A stretch of 64,000 nt of DNA from Mesorhizobium erdmanii USDA 3471 (GCF_000472705.1 NZ_AXAE01000015.1:62001-126000), one strand, 5' to 3'; numbered from the stretch's first letter, positions 30,347-41,070 are shown. The notes: generated from the sequence alone by a model not told the origin. Numbers and translations: made by a program.

Positions 30347-31252
30347 TCAGAGGCGGACGGTTTCCGCGAGAAAATCGAGAAAGGCGCGCACCCGGGCCGG
30401 CAGATGCTTGCCCTGACCGACATAAACGGCGTGTGTCGGTTCCAGATCGCGGGGGTTGAACGCCTCCAGCAACGGAACCAGGCGACCGGCGGCGATGTCC
30501 GCCTCGACATGCCAATGCGCCAGCCTGGCAATGCCGGCTCCAGCAATCGCTGCCAGGCGCATCGCCTCGCCATCGGTCAGCATCAGGTTTCCGACGATCG
30601 GGACGATGATCGGCGCGCCCGCCGCGTCGACAAAGGGCCAGCCGTCAATGTGCCGCGCGAACCCAAAGGCCAGCATGTTGTGGCCCGCAAGATCGGCCAG
30701 CGTATGCGGCGTGCCGCGCGCTTCGAGGTAGGACGGTGCCGCGATCAGCACCATCCGGCCTTCGCCCAGCTTGCGCGCCACCAGTCGTGATTCGCGCAGC
30801 GGCCCAGCGCGTATGGCGACATCGGCGCGTTCCTCCAGGAGATCGATCACGTTGTCCGTCAGCACCGCCTCGATGGAAATCTCGGGATAGCGCTCCAGGA
30901 AACGCGGCAGGAGCGGCATCAGCCGGTGCTGGCCGAAAGGCACATAGCTGTTGACCCTCAACCTGCCGCGTGGCGTCGCCCCTGCCGCCGCTTCGCGCTC
31001 CGCCGCATCGAGGTCGGCGAGAATGCGCGTGCCGCTGTCATGGAAAGCCGCACCTTCCGGCGTCAATTGCAGCTTGCGCGTCGAGCGGGCGAGCAGCCGC
31101 GCGCCAAGTCGCGTCTCCAGGCGGGCGATCAGCTTGCTGACCGCCGACGGCGTCATTCTGAGCCGCCGCGCCGCGGATGAGAAGCTGCCAGCCTCGACGA
31201 CACGCAGGAACACTTCTATTTCGCCGGAACGGTTGATCTCGGGTCGCGCCAT
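30347..31252 (-). CDS. LysR-family transcriptional regulator
   Basis: The 301-aa protein has the LysR winged HTH at the N-terminus (EVFLRVVEAGSFSSAARRLRMTPSAVSKLIARLE, about residues 12-46) and a periplasmic-binding-like effector domain (GRLRVNSYVPFGQHRLMPLLPRFLERYP…). It is divergent from the MFS/AKR operon starting at 31373, so it probably controls those genes and itself from the 120-bp gap. The start at 31252 was chosen to match the family; 16 earlier in-frame codons look unlike it. Confidence 0.92.
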   Translation of the reverse strand: MARPEINRSGEIEVFLRVVEAGSFSSAARRLRMTPSAVSKLIARLETRLGARLLARSTRKLQLTPEGAAFHDSGTRILADLDAAEREAAAGATPRGRLRVNSYVPFGQHRLMPLLPRFLERYPEISIEAVLTDNVIDLLEERADVAIRAGPLRESRLVARKLGEGRMVLIAAPSYLEARGTPHTLADLAGHNMLAFGFARHIDGWPFVDAAGAPIIVPIVGNLMLTDGEAMRLAAIAGAGIARLAHWHVEADIAAGRLVPLLEAFNPRDLEPTHAVYVGQGKHLPARVRAFLDFLAETVRL

Positions 31253-31328
31253 TCGTGAATTTATTTCACAGAAAATGTGCCTACTGCAAGTCTGGTTCAC
31301 AGGTCAGGGGATGACGATCTTGCGGGTC

Positions 31329-31379
31329 GGGGCATGATCCCGAAAAGTGGAAACCGGTTTTCGGAAGAGATCATGCCCC
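31329..31379. repeat. hairpin repeat supplying RBS and start codon of the MFS gene
   Basis: GGGGCATGATC (31329-31339) pairs with GATCATGCCCC (31369-31379), and CCGAAAA (31340-31346) pairs with TTTTCGG (31358-31364). The right arm contains the ATG at 31373, and the GGAAGAG just before it is the likely ribosome binding site. The core resembles the copies at 41024-41073 and 45551-45602. Confidence 0.85.
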
Positions 31380-32620
31380 AACAACACAAAGTGACGGGGG
31401 ACTGGAGCGTCCCTTCATCAACCGATCGGACCGCCGCCATGCCTCTTGCTCTCTACGCCCTCGCCGCCGGTGCCTTCGGCATCGGTGTCACCGAATTCGT
31501 CATCATGGGTCTGCTCATCGATGTCAGCAAGGACCTCGGCGTCTCGATCTCGGCCACCGGCCAGCTCATTTCGGGCTATGCGCTCGGCGTCGTCGTCGGC
31601 GCTCCCTTGTTGACCATCGCCACCGGCAACTGGCCGCGCAAGACCGTGCTGCTGGCATTGATGGCGATCTTCACGATCGGCAATCTCGCCTGTGCGCTGG
31701 CGCCCGACTACTGGACGCTGATGGGCGCCCGCATCGTCACGGCCTTCGCCCATGGCACCTTCTTCGGTGTCGGCTCGGTGGTCGCCACCGGCCTTGTCGC
31801 GCCCAACAAGAAGGCCTCGGCGATCGCCTTGATGTTCACCGGGCTCACCATCGCCAACATCCTCGGCGTGCCCTTCGGCACCTGGCTCGGCCAGGCCTTC
31901 GGCTGGCGCGCGACCTTCTGGGCGGTGACCGCTGTCGGCCTTGCCGCCTTCGCCGTCATCCTGGCTCTGGTACCGCGCGGCCAGGCCGCTCCCGAAAAAA
32001 GCGACCTGCGCGCCGATCTTGCCGTGCTGCGCCGCACGCCCGTCCTGCTCGGCCTCGCCATCACCGTGCTCGGCTATGCCGGCGTCTTCGCCGTCTTCAC
32101 CTACATCGCGCCCCTGCTGACCGAAATCAGCGGTTTCAAGGAAGCGGCCGTGTCGCCGATCCTGCTCGTCTTCGGCGGCGGTCTCATCGCCGGCAATCTC
32201 GCCGGCGGCAAGGTGGCCGACCGCTGGCTGGTGCCGGCCGTGCTCGGCAGTCTCGCGGTGCTCGCCCTTGTGCTCGCCACCATGAGCTTCGCCCTCCACA
32301 GCCAGGTCATGGCCGTGATCTATGTCGGCCTGCTCGGCGCCGCCGCCTTCGCCACCGTGGCGCCGCTGCAGATGTGGGTGCTGGACAAGGCGCAAGGCGC
32401 CGGCCAGAGCCTTGCCTCGTCCTTCAACATCGCCGCCTTCAACCTCGGCAACGCCGCCGGCGCCTGGCTCGGCGGCGCCGTCATTGCCCATGGCCTCGGC
32501 CTCGGCTCCCTCACCTGGGTCGCCGCTCTGCTGCCGGTCGCGGCGCTCGGCGTGGCTGGATTGGCACTGCGCCTCGATCGCACCCCGGTGCTCGATACGC
32601 CGGCTTGCGTCCAGTCGTAG
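31373..32620 (+). CDS. MFS efflux transporter (AraJ/YdhP-like)
   Basis: The 415-aa protein has about 12 membrane segments and the drug/sugar-exporter style start PLALYALAAGAFGIGVTEFVIMGLL, with the motif GARIVTAFAHGTFFGVGSVVA typical of AraJ/YdhP-type exporters. Substrate unknown. Translation starts inside a hairpin repeat. It is 45 bp before the second aldo/keto reductase on the same strand, likely an operon, and divergent from LysR. Confidence 0.9.
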   Translation: MPQQHKVTGDWSVPSSTDRTAAMPLALYALAAGAFGIGVTEFVIMGLLIDVSKDLGVSISATGQLISGYALGVVVGAPLLTIATGNWPRKTVLLALMAIFTIGNLACALAPDYWTLMGARIVTAFAHGTFFGVGSVVATGLVAPNKKASAIALMFTGLTIANILGVPFGTWLGQAFGWRATFWAVTAVGLAAFAVILALVPRGQAAPEKSDLRADLAVLRRTPVLLGLAITVLGYAGVFAVFTYIAPLLTEISGFKEAAVSPILLVFGGGLIAGNLAGGKVADRWLVPAVLGSLAVLALVLATMSFALHSQVMAVIYVGLLGAAAFATVAPLQMWVLDKAQGAGQSLASSFNIAAFNLGNAAGAWLGGAVIAHGLGLGSLTWVAALLPVAALGVAGLALRLDRTPVLDTPACVQS

Positions 32621-32665
32621 GCATCACTCGCAACTCCGCTTTCCACATCATTAAGGAGAAGAAGA

Positions 32666-33700
32666 ATGGACTATCGGCGTCTCGGCGCATCGGGCCTGAA
32701 AGTTCCCGCACTTTCGTTTGGAGCGGGAACCTTTGGCGGTTCCGGGCCACTGTTCGGCGCATGGGGCAACAGCGACGCGCAAGAGGCGCGCCGGCTGGTC
32801 GACATCTGCCTCGAAGCCGGCGTCAATCTGTTCGACACGGCGGATGTCTATTCGAACGGCGCTTCGGAAGAAGTGCTCGGTGAAGCCATCAAGGGCCGCC
32901 GCGACGCGGTGCTGATCTCGACCAAGACGTCCTTGCCGATGGGCGACGCACCAGCCGATTACGGTTCTTCGCGCTCGCGGCTGATCAAGTCCGTGGACGC
33001 CGCGCTGAAGCGCCTCGGCACCGATTACATCGACCTTTTGCAACTGCACGCCTTCGACGCAGGCACGCCGATCGAGGAGGTGCTGTCGACGCTGGACGAT
33101 CTTATCCGCGCGGGCAAGCTGCGCTATGTCGGCGTATCCAACTTCTCCGGCTGGCAAGTGATGAAGTCGCTGGCCGAGGCCGACAAGCATGGCTATCCGC
33201 GCTACGCCGCCCATCAGGTCTACTATTCGCTGGTCGGCCGCGACTATGAATGGGAGTTGATGCCGCTCGGCCTCGACCAGGGTGTCGGCGCGCTGGTGTG
33301 GAGCCCGCTCGGCTGGGGCCGGCTGACCGGCAAGATCCGCCGCGGCCAGCCTCTGCCGGAAAAGAGCCGGTTGCATGACACCGCAAGCTTCGGTCCGCCG
33401 GTCGAGGACGAACATCTCTACCGGGTGATGGATGCGCTGGACGTGGTGGCGCAGGAAACCGGCAAGACCGTGCCGCAGATCGCCATCAACTGGCTGTTGC
33501 AGCGCCCGACCGTTTCCTCTGTCATCATCGGTGCCCGCAACGAGGAACAGTTGCGCCAGAACCTCGGTGCCGTCGGCTGGTCACTGACGCCGGATCAGGT
33601 GAAAAAACTCGACGCGGCAAGCGAGGTCACCGCGCCCTATCCGTATTTCCCCTATCGTCGCCAGGAAGGCTTCGCCCGGCTCAACCCGCCGGCCGTGTGA
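32666..33700 (+). CDS. aldo/keto reductase, KCNAB-like
   Basis: The 344-aa AKR protein has FDTADVYSNGASEEVLG (Asp, Tyr), VLISTKTS (Lys), LLQLHAFD (His) and the end VSSVIIGARNEEQLRQNL. GGAG precedes the ATG closely. It follows the MFS gene by 45 bp, so the pair may be reduction plus export of the same compound, under the divergent LysR. Substrate unknown. Confidence 0.93.
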   Translation: MDYRRLGASGLKVPALSFGAGTFGGSGPLFGAWGNSDAQEARRLVDICLEAGVNLFDTADVYSNGASEEVLGEAIKGRRDAVLISTKTSLPMGDAPADYGSSRSRLIKSVDAALKRLGTDYIDLLQLHAFDAGTPIEEVLSTLDDLIRAGKLRYVGVSNFSGWQVMKSLAEADKHGYPRYAAHQVYYSLVGRDYEWELMPLGLDQGVGALVWSPLGWGRLTGKIRRGQPLPEKSRLHDTASFGPPVEDEHLYRVMDALDVVAQETGKTVPQIAINWLLQRPTVSSVIIGARNEEQLRQNLGAVGWSLTPDQVKKLDAASEVTAPYPYFPYRRQEGFARLNPPAV

Positions 33701-33710
33701 TTGCCACCCA

Positions 33711-33738
33711 GCTCAGGCCGTGCCTTCGCGGCCTGAGC
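33711..33738. terminator. hairpin terminator between aldo/keto reductase and DoxX
   Basis: GCTCAGGCCG (33711-33720) pairs perfectly with CGGCCTGAGC (33729-33738) with an 8-nt loop. There is no strong U-run on either side. It lies between convergent genes. Confidence 0.7.
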
Positions 33739-33758
33739 ATTCCTGCCAACCTGAGGAT

Positions 33759-34151
33759 CTATCCCCAGATCGGCCAAAGCGCCGCCGAGCCGCTGCCGAT
33801 CAGGGCGATGGCGACAAGGCAGACGATCCACAGCGCCGGATATTCCCAGCCACCGCCCGCATTTGTGAACCAGAACCCGTTCTTGCCATGAACGAGCACG
33901 ATCGTGCCGGCCATGAGAGGAATGAGCAGGATGGCCGCCAGACGCGTGGCGACGCCGAAGATCAGGCCAAGCCCTCCCGCCGTTTCGGCGGCAATGGCGA
34001 TCAATCCGAAATAACCGGGCACGCCGAGCGACTGGAAATAGTCGGTGGTGCCCTTGGGCGTGAAGACGAAGTATTTCAGGTAGGCGTGCGCAAGAAACAA
34101 TCCACCGACACTGAGACGAAGCAGCAGTGCGGCATAGTCGAACGAGGTCAT
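33759..34151 (-). CDS. DoxX-family membrane protein
   Basis: The 130-aa protein has four hydrophobic segments and the DoxX pattern LLLRLSVGGLFLAHAYLKYF, GLIAIAAETAGGLGLIFG, RLAAILLIPLMAGTIVLVHGKNGFW. DoxX proteins are small quinone-related or redox-associated membrane proteins with ill-defined roles. The start at 34151 was chosen over one 20 codons upstream because the added part is not hydrophobic or family-like. Confidence 0.9.
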   Translation of the reverse strand: MTSFDYAALLLRLSVGGLFLAHAYLKYFVFTPKGTTDYFQSLGVPGYFGLIAIAAETAGGLGLIFGVATRLAAILLIPLMAGTIVLVHGKNGFWFTNAGGGWEYPALWIVCLVAIALIGSGSAALWPIWG

Positions 34152-34277
34152 CACCGGTCTCCAGATCGGACGCGGCTTCTGGCCCATTGCCTCGCCAACG
34201 TCGTACCTCAAAAGCTAGTCGACGCGGACGCGCCTGTCTTCGCCAGAGAATGGAAACAGGCTGTCAACAACCGGCAT

Positions 34278-34550
34278 TTAATGCAGCACGAACTCTCCAT
34301 CGACCTTGCGCCATTCATTCGGCGCGATCAGCTTCTGATGCGTGTAGCAGACCGAGTGCAGCGGCCCGTCGAGCTTGGCTTTCCAGAATTCGATGAATTT
34401 GATCAGCACCGGAAACTTCGGAGCGATATCGTAGTCCTGCCAGATGAAGCTCTGCAGGAGATGCGGATGGTCGGGGAAATGATAAAGAATCTTGGCCGTG
34501 GTCAAGCCATAGCCCTTAAGCATCAGGTCCATTTCGGCATGGTCGCGCAT
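34278..34550 (-). CDS. Usg-family protein
   Basis: The 90-aa protein matches the Usg family found in rhizobia: LMLKGYGLTTAKILYHFPDHP, SFIWQDYDIAPKFPVLIKFIEFW and YTHQKLI.PNEW. Its function is unknown; older annotations wrongly link it to tryptophan synthesis. The ATG at 34550 has AAGGGG upstream; earlier in-frame codons are untypical. It is divergent from acs, 315 bp apart. Confidence 0.85.
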   Translation of the reverse strand: MRDHAEMDLMLKGYGLTTAKILYHFPDHPHLLQSFIWQDYDIAPKFPVLIKFIEFWKAKLDGPLHSVCYTHQKLIAPNEWRKVDGEFVLH

Positions 34551-34865
34551 TGCGGTCCCCTTGGCGGTCCCTCGGTTGATTCTCCTTTCCTCCCATGGGT
34601 TATTGTGCGCGCCGTTGATTAACCGTCTATTGATTTTTTCTTCATCAAAACCGGCTTTAGCATGAGAAAACATGCGCTTAGCAGCGAACCCATTCGAGTG
34701 CTGACAGCCGTGGATTAGCTCCCTGCGGCATCCCGCCGCGCGAATCCAACGTCTAATGTTGCCGTCACGCCGGAACTGGTAATAATGCCGCCGAATTCGC
34801 GGCCGCTTCGCCGCGATCCCGCCGGCGTTTCAAGCCTGCGGATTTCTTCGGGAGGAAAATCAGGA
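34551..34865. other. divergent promoter region between usg and acs
   Basis: This 315-bp stretch carries no gene. It is AT-rich near 34610-34670 (TTGATTTTTTCTTC), the likely place for promoters. An acs ribosome binding site GGGAGG lies at its right end. No clear operator was found. Confidence 0.5.
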
Positions 34866-36820
<1,955 letters not shown>

Positions 36821-36821
<1 letters not shown>

Positions 36822-37570
36822 TGCGGGACGACACGGCATTGGGCACCGTCAGCCAGCTCTGGCGCTATCCGGCGAGTTCGCTCGCCGGCGAGCGCCAGGA
36901 CGCCATCCTGGTCGGACCGGCGGGCATCGAAGGCGACCGCATGTTCGGCCTCGTCGACATCTGCGACAACGAGATCGCGCGGCCCGACCGCGAGGCGAAA
37001 TGGCACAAGGTGCCGCGCATTCGCACCCGGCTGACCAATGATCGCGACCTTGAGGTCGCCGTCCCTGACGGCGACTGGCTGAGCGCACCCGGCGCCGAAT
37101 GCGATCGCGCCCTATCGGCCTATCTTGGCTTCGCGGCCTCGATCCGGCCGTTCGGCCGGGAGAACGCGCCGCCGGCCTATGCCGGCCCGGTCACCGCCGC
37201 CCGCTACAGCAAGGCGCCGATCCATCTGTTGACCACGGCATCGCTGACACGTCTGAAGGCGCTGCATCCGGATGGGGCGGCCGACCCGCGCCGCTTCCGC
37301 CCCAGCATCGTGGTCGACATCGCTGAGGTCGAAGGCTCGTTTCCGGAGACGGAATGGATCGGCCGCAAGCTCGCCATCGGCGAATTGCTGCTGACGATTT
37401 CCGAACCATGCCGCCGCTGCGGCTTCACCATCATCGGCCAGGACGGCTTCGCGCACGATCCCGCTATCCTGCGCAATCTGGTCCGCCACAACGCGCACAA
37501 CCTCGGTGTCTACTGTACGGTCGACCACCCGGCCGGCATCAAGGTCGGCGACTCGATGCGTTTGCTGTAG
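36821..37570 (+). CDS. MOSC domain protein
   Basis: The 249-aa protein has a MOSC N-terminal beta-barrel region (VSQLWRYPASSLAGERQDAILVGPAGIEGDRMFGLVD) and a MOSC domain with the conserved cysteines in EPCRRCGFTIIGQDG. MOSC proteins bind or transfer sulfur or molybdenum cofactor ligands. Its ATG overlaps the acs TGA (TGATG), so they are coupled. Its stop (37568-37570) abuts the stop of the convergent cfa gene with no spacing. Confidence 0.85.
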
Positions 37571-38833
37571 CTACCGGTAAAGGTCCGCCCGAGTTGGCGG
37601 CAGGCCGCTCGGCCCGCGCGCGCGCTTGGTGGCGACGGTCTGGAAGATCTGCGCTGAACCGCGATCGAAGGTGATCGAGCAGCCGGTGAGGTAAAGCAGC
37701 CACAGCCGTGCCTTGGGCTCGCCGACTTCGGCGATGGCCTCGTCGAAGCGGGCCTGCAGGCGCTCGGCCCACAGCCTGCAGGTGCGGGCATAATGCTCGC
37801 GCAGGTTCTCGACGTCGGCGACGAGAAAGCCGTGCGCCTCGAGATTGCCCAGCGTCATGCCGATCGTGTCGACCTCGCCGCCGGGGAAGATGTATTTGAT
37901 CAGCGCCTTGTATTCGGCGCCCTTGCGCAGCGTCTTGCGCGTGCCGCCCTTGCCCCGCCTGGTGATGGCATGGTGCAGATAGATGCCGCCAGGCTTCAAC
38001 AGCCGGTGGACGGTCGAGAAATAGGTGGCGTGGTTGGCGAGACCGACCGCCTCGAACATGCCGATCGACGAGATCTTGTCATAGCTGCCGTCGAGCTCGG
38101 TGTAGGATTTGATGTCGATGGTGATCTTGTCCTCCAGCCCCTCAGTGCGGATGCGCTCACGCGCCAGCCGGGTCTGCTCCTCGGAAAGCGAGACGCCGTG
38201 ACCGATGGCGCCATAATGCTTGGCGGCATGGATCAGCATCGCTCCCCAGCCGCAGCCTATGTCGAGCAGCCGGTCGCCCGGCTTCAGCCGGAGCTTGCGG
38301 CAGATATGGTCGAGCTTGTCTTTCTGCGCCTGGTCGATGCCATTGGCGAAATCGGTGAAATAGGCGCAGGTGTAGACCATGCGCTCATCTAGGAAGAGCC
38401 GGTAGAAGGCGTTCGAGATATCGTAGTGATGTTCGATCGCCTGCTTGTTCGAGCCGCTGACGAAGGGGTTGCGGCCGGCAAGATCGGCCCGTTTCGTCAT
38501 CTGTCGCCGCGAGAACAGGACGGCGGGGAGGTCGCGCAGGATCGCCAGCTTCGGCAGCGCCTTAAGCCTCAGCTTGCCCTGCGACGGCAGGGCGTAGAGG
38601 TCGAACAGCGACCCGTCCTCGACGTCGATCGTCCTGGAAATCCACATTTCGAGCAGCGTCGAGAAATTCGGCCGGCGGGCCAGTTGCCAGACGATGTCCT
38701 GATCGTTGATGGCAAGCACGGGACCGCTGGCGGGACCGATCCGTTCCCCGGTCCACAGCCGGACGGCAAAGCCCGGCTTCAGCGCTCCGATCACGGTGCG
38801 AACGATGCGTGCGGCTCTCTCGGTGGCATCCAT
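37571..38833 (-). CDS. cfa: cyclopropane-fatty-acyl-phospholipid synthase
   Basis: The 420-aa SAM-dependent enzyme has the CFA N-terminal region, EHHYDISNAFYRLFLDERMVYTCAYF, the SAM-binding LLDIGCGWGAM and the catalytic region FPGGEVDTIGMTLGNLEAHGF. It adds a methylene bridge to unsaturated membrane phospholipids. Length is somewhat longer than E. coli Cfa (382). The ATG at 38833 follows GGGGGAAC. The convergent MOSC gene leaves no room for a terminator between them. Confidence 0.95.
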   Translation of the reverse strand: MDATERAARIVRTVIGALKPGFAVRLWTGERIGPASGPVLAINDQDIVWQLARRPNFSTLLEMWISRTIDVEDGSLFDLYALPSQGKLRLKALPKLAILRDLPAVLFSRRQMTKRADLAGRNPFVSGSNKQAIEHHYDISNAFYRLFLDERMVYTCAYFTDFANGIDQAQKDKLDHICRKLRLKPGDRLLDIGCGWGAMLIHAAKHYGAIGHGVSLSEEQTRLARERIRTEGLEDKITIDIKSYTELDGSYDKISSIGMFEAVGLANHATYFSTVHRLLKPGGIYLHHAITRRGKGGTRKTLRKGAEYKALIKYIFPGGEVDTIGMTLGNLEAHGFLVADVENLREHYARTCRLWAERLQARFDEAIAEVGEPKARLWLLYLTGCSITFDRGSAQIFQTVATKRARGPSGLPPTRADLYR

Positions 38834-38954
38834 GCTCGTTCCCCCACGGCCCGATGCGACGATCTTGTCCGGTTGAGCCGTGGATCGCAAGTCGTGCGGG
38901 CGATTCCGGCTGGACCGCATTTTCCGGCGCAGTTGCCTTTTTCAGCACGGCACC

Positions 38955-38983
38955 TTGTCATTTGCTGCGACGCACCCCATCAT
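38955..38983 (+). promoter_or_regulatory. candidate promoter for the 23-codon ORF transcript
   Basis: TTGTCA (38955-38960) and CATCAT (38978-38983) are separated by 17 bp, the ideal sigma-70 spacing. The -35 box matches 5 of 6 consensus bases and the -10 box 4 of 6. Transcription would start near 38990, about 30 nt before the ATG at 39020. Confidence 0.55.
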
Positions 38984-39019
38984 GAGGATGTGTTCAACAA
39001 ATCGAAAGGAGGTGATCCG

Positions 39020-39091
39020 ATGTCGAGTGATTTCGTTTTCCAGAACGTGGCCTCAGCGGATTGCACTTTCGGGAAGCAGTCTTCCCGTTAA
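39020..39091 (+). CDS. 23-codon ORF with extended Shine-Dalgarno site
   Basis: The frame encodes MSSDFVFQNVASADCTFGKQ plus SSR and ends at TAA 39089-39091. Upstream, GAAAGGAGGTGATCC (39004-39018) is complementary to 15 nt of the rhizobial 16S rRNA 3' tail (GGATCACCTCCTTTC), with 7 nt between GGAGG and ATG. A 7-bp hairpin (39070-39087) covers the last codons. No signal peptide or known domain is visible. It may be a real small protein or a leader whose main product is the RNA; the strong site is hard to explain by chance. Confidence 0.65.
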   Translation: MSSDFVFQNVASADCTFGKQSSR

Positions 39092-39197
39092 GGCGCGAGA
39101 TGCGCGGTAGGTAACCCGAAGGGGTTGCCGCCACAGGCCGCGCCATGGACGGAAACACGGAAGGCCGCCGGCTTCGAAAGAAGCGGCGGCCTTTTCC
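39070..39197 (+). ncRNA. structured 3' part of the small-ORF transcript, candidate novel RNA
   Basis: Several stems can be drawn: CGGGAAG/CTTCCCG (39070-39076 with 39081-39087, loop CAGT); an outer stem GGCGCG (39092-39097) with CGCGCC (39139-39144); inside it GGTAACCC/GGGTTGCC (39110-39117 with 39122-39129, one G-U pair). The part ends with an intrinsic terminator at 39161-39195. The density of stems exceeds what I expect of a plain 3' UTR, but no folding was computed. Confidence 0.55.
39161..39195 (+). terminator. intrinsic terminator of the small-ORF transcript
   Basis: AAGGCCGCC (39161-39169) pairs with GGCGGCCTT (39185-39193), and GCTTC (39171-39175) pairs with GAAGC (39180-39184) around a GAAA loop, followed by TTTTCC on the plus strand. 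The A-rich left side also gives some use to the minus-strand gene ending at 39208, which is convergent. Confidence 0.85.
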
Positions 39198-39207
39198 TTT
39201 TGGCGAA

Positions 39208-40686
39208 TTACTGGGTCAGTGCGACCTTTTCGGTGTTGCGGATGATTTCCTGGAAGGCGGCGTCCAATTCCACTCCGGTGGACACCTCGAAATAATGCCT
39301 CTCCGAAGCGGAGGCGTCTTTCGACGAACAGCCCTTCAGCACCGCCTTTGCCTGGTCCCGCTCGGTCGGCGACATGTCCTTGTCGTTCAGATCGAAGCCG
39401 ATGGTGAAAATCTCGATGCCGTCACTTTTCATGTTGCCGCACAGCGTTTCGGCGTTGCCACGTGCAAGGTTGCCCTGGCTGTTGTAGTTCCCCCCGGCTC
39501 CGGCGAAGGCGGTATTGAACTGGCCATCAGTCATCAGGATCGCGACCTTGGCAATCTTCTTCGCATTGGTATCCGAGGCGCCGTTGCCGAGACCGGCATT
39601 CTTGATCGCAGCCCGCCATTGCGGCGACAGCATATAATAGGTCCACTGGATGGCGATCGCGCCGGCCGTATAACCATTGGCCCGGAAGACATCGATCGAA
39701 TCAAGCAATGCGCCAGAATCAGCCGTCAGCGGGATCACCTCCGCGTCAGGGCATCTGTTCATGCTCCCAACACCCAGATGATCGTCCCGGTTGACCAAGG
39801 CATAGTAATTCTTGCCGTTCTTGTCGGTGCGAACCGTGTCCGGGCCGTCGGCACTCAAATCCGCATTGCCGTTCTTGTCCTTCCTTTCGGTCGTGCAATT
39901 GTCGGGCTTTGGCATTGCCGCACCAATAATTGATATGTAGTCGCTGAAGGAGGGTAATGTCGTCTTGCCCGTCTTTGCGACGAGTAGCGAACTGCCGGCG
40001 ACCGGTGGCAGATCAGAGCTCCCCTGTTTCTCGGCGTAGACATTTTCCGCCAACTTGCCGGCGTTCACGCCGGATGCGTAAGGCACAATCGCGACCCGGA
40101 TGCGGGGGTTCTTCGGATCCTGGATCTGGAGCATCGTCTGGACGGCGTTTCTCGCAGCTGCCTTCAGATCGCCGATCTTGTCGACATTGCCTCGTTTCGC
40201 CATCGATCCCGTGATGTCGAGCATCATGGCGACCTCGACCTGCTTGTCCGAATAGAGTGCTGTGGTGGAAGCACCGACGCGCCGCATGTCGCTGGTGCTG
40301 AACAGCGGAAAATAAAGGCTGACATCGACATGCACGTCCGCCTGCACGGTGTTCGCGGTCCTGTCGACGGTGAGCTTGTCGAGCACGATCTGGCCCGGCA
40401 GCAGGATTCCGGCAGTCTCGTTGGCCACGAGAAAGGCCTGCACCGCCTTGTTGGCATCGGCTTCCTTGATGACCCCGGTCGTCAGGTCACGCGCCGTCGA
40501 TGTCACCGCGGCGTCGACGATGCCCTGCAGGCTCGATCTGGCGTTGTAGAGCTGCGAGATGTTGACCGAGATGCCAGCGGCTAGCGCCAAGACCGAGGCA
40601 GCAAAGCCGAACAGGACCGCGAAATTTCCACCGCTGTGTCTGGCGAATCCGCCGAACGCATGAACAAGACCCCCATAATTTCGCAT
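39208..40686 (-). CDS. TadG-like protein with von Willebrand A domain
   Basis: The 492-aa protein has one N-terminal membrane segment (FAVLFGFAASVLALAAGISVN, about 22-42) of TadE/TadG type, followed by a vWA domain with MIDAS residues D157, T159, S161 (MLDITGSM) and ILMTDGQFNTAF further on. TadG-type proteins serve in pilus assembly and export at the cell envelope. No other tad/flp genes are in the window. The start at 40686 was chosen because the earlier 28 in-frame codons are untypical. It is convergent with the small-ORF unit. Confidence 0.85.
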   Translation of the reverse strand: MRNYGGLVHAFGGFARHSGGNFAVLFGFAASVLALAAGISVNISQLYNARSSLQGIVDAAVTSTARDLTTGVIKEADANKAVQAFLVANETAGILLPGQIVLDKLTVDRTANTVQADVHVDVSLYFPLFSTSDMRRVGASTTALYSDKQVEVAMMLDITGSMAKRGNVDKIGDLKAAARNAVQTMLQIQDPKNPRIRVAIVPYASGVNAGKLAENVYAEKQGSSDLPPVAGSSLLVAKTGKTTLPSFSDYISIIGAAMPKPDNCTTERKDKNGNADLSADGPDTVRTDKNGKNYYALVNRDDHLGVGSMNRCPDAEVIPLTADSGALLDSIDVFRANGYTAGAIAIQWTYYMLSPQWRAAIKNAGLGNGASDTNAKKIAKVAILMTDGQFNTAFAGAGGNYNSQGNLARGNAETLCGNMKSDGIEIFTIGFDLNDKDMSPTERDQAKAVLKGCSSKDASASERHYFEVSTGVELDAAFQEIIRNTEKVALTQ

Positions 40687-41070
40687 CCTACAGCCTCCGC
40701 TCGCCTCGGCCACGTCGCCGCGATGAGGGCAATGCAGGATTCCAGCCGGATGCGATGGCTGATTGGCCACAAAACATCAAACTATTGTTTTTGCTTTATT
40801 TTCTTGTCTTCGGAAGGTGAACGATCGGTAAATGCCGTCACAATGCGAGTCTGTCGTTTACGAAGCACTTACCAAGACGTCGCGTCCTGCGGCACAGGAT
40901 ACGCGACACGTCCCGGGACGGCACATCGCAACCTGTGCCAGAGCGAAGCAGGATTTGCTTCTGTGAGTGCCGATCCAGCTCCTGGCCAGAATCTTCTCAC
41001 TCTAATATCGGCACAGCCTTCTTATGCATGTCGTTCCCCCGAAACCGAGATCGCTTTTGGGCGACATGCA
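40687..41070. other. intergenic region upstream of the TadG-like gene
   Basis: No gene is seen. An AT-rich patch (about 40765-40810, with TATTGTTTTTGCTTTATTTT) is the likely promoter region for the minus-strand TadG-like gene. The right end holds a hairpin repeat (41024-41073). Confidence 0.5.
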
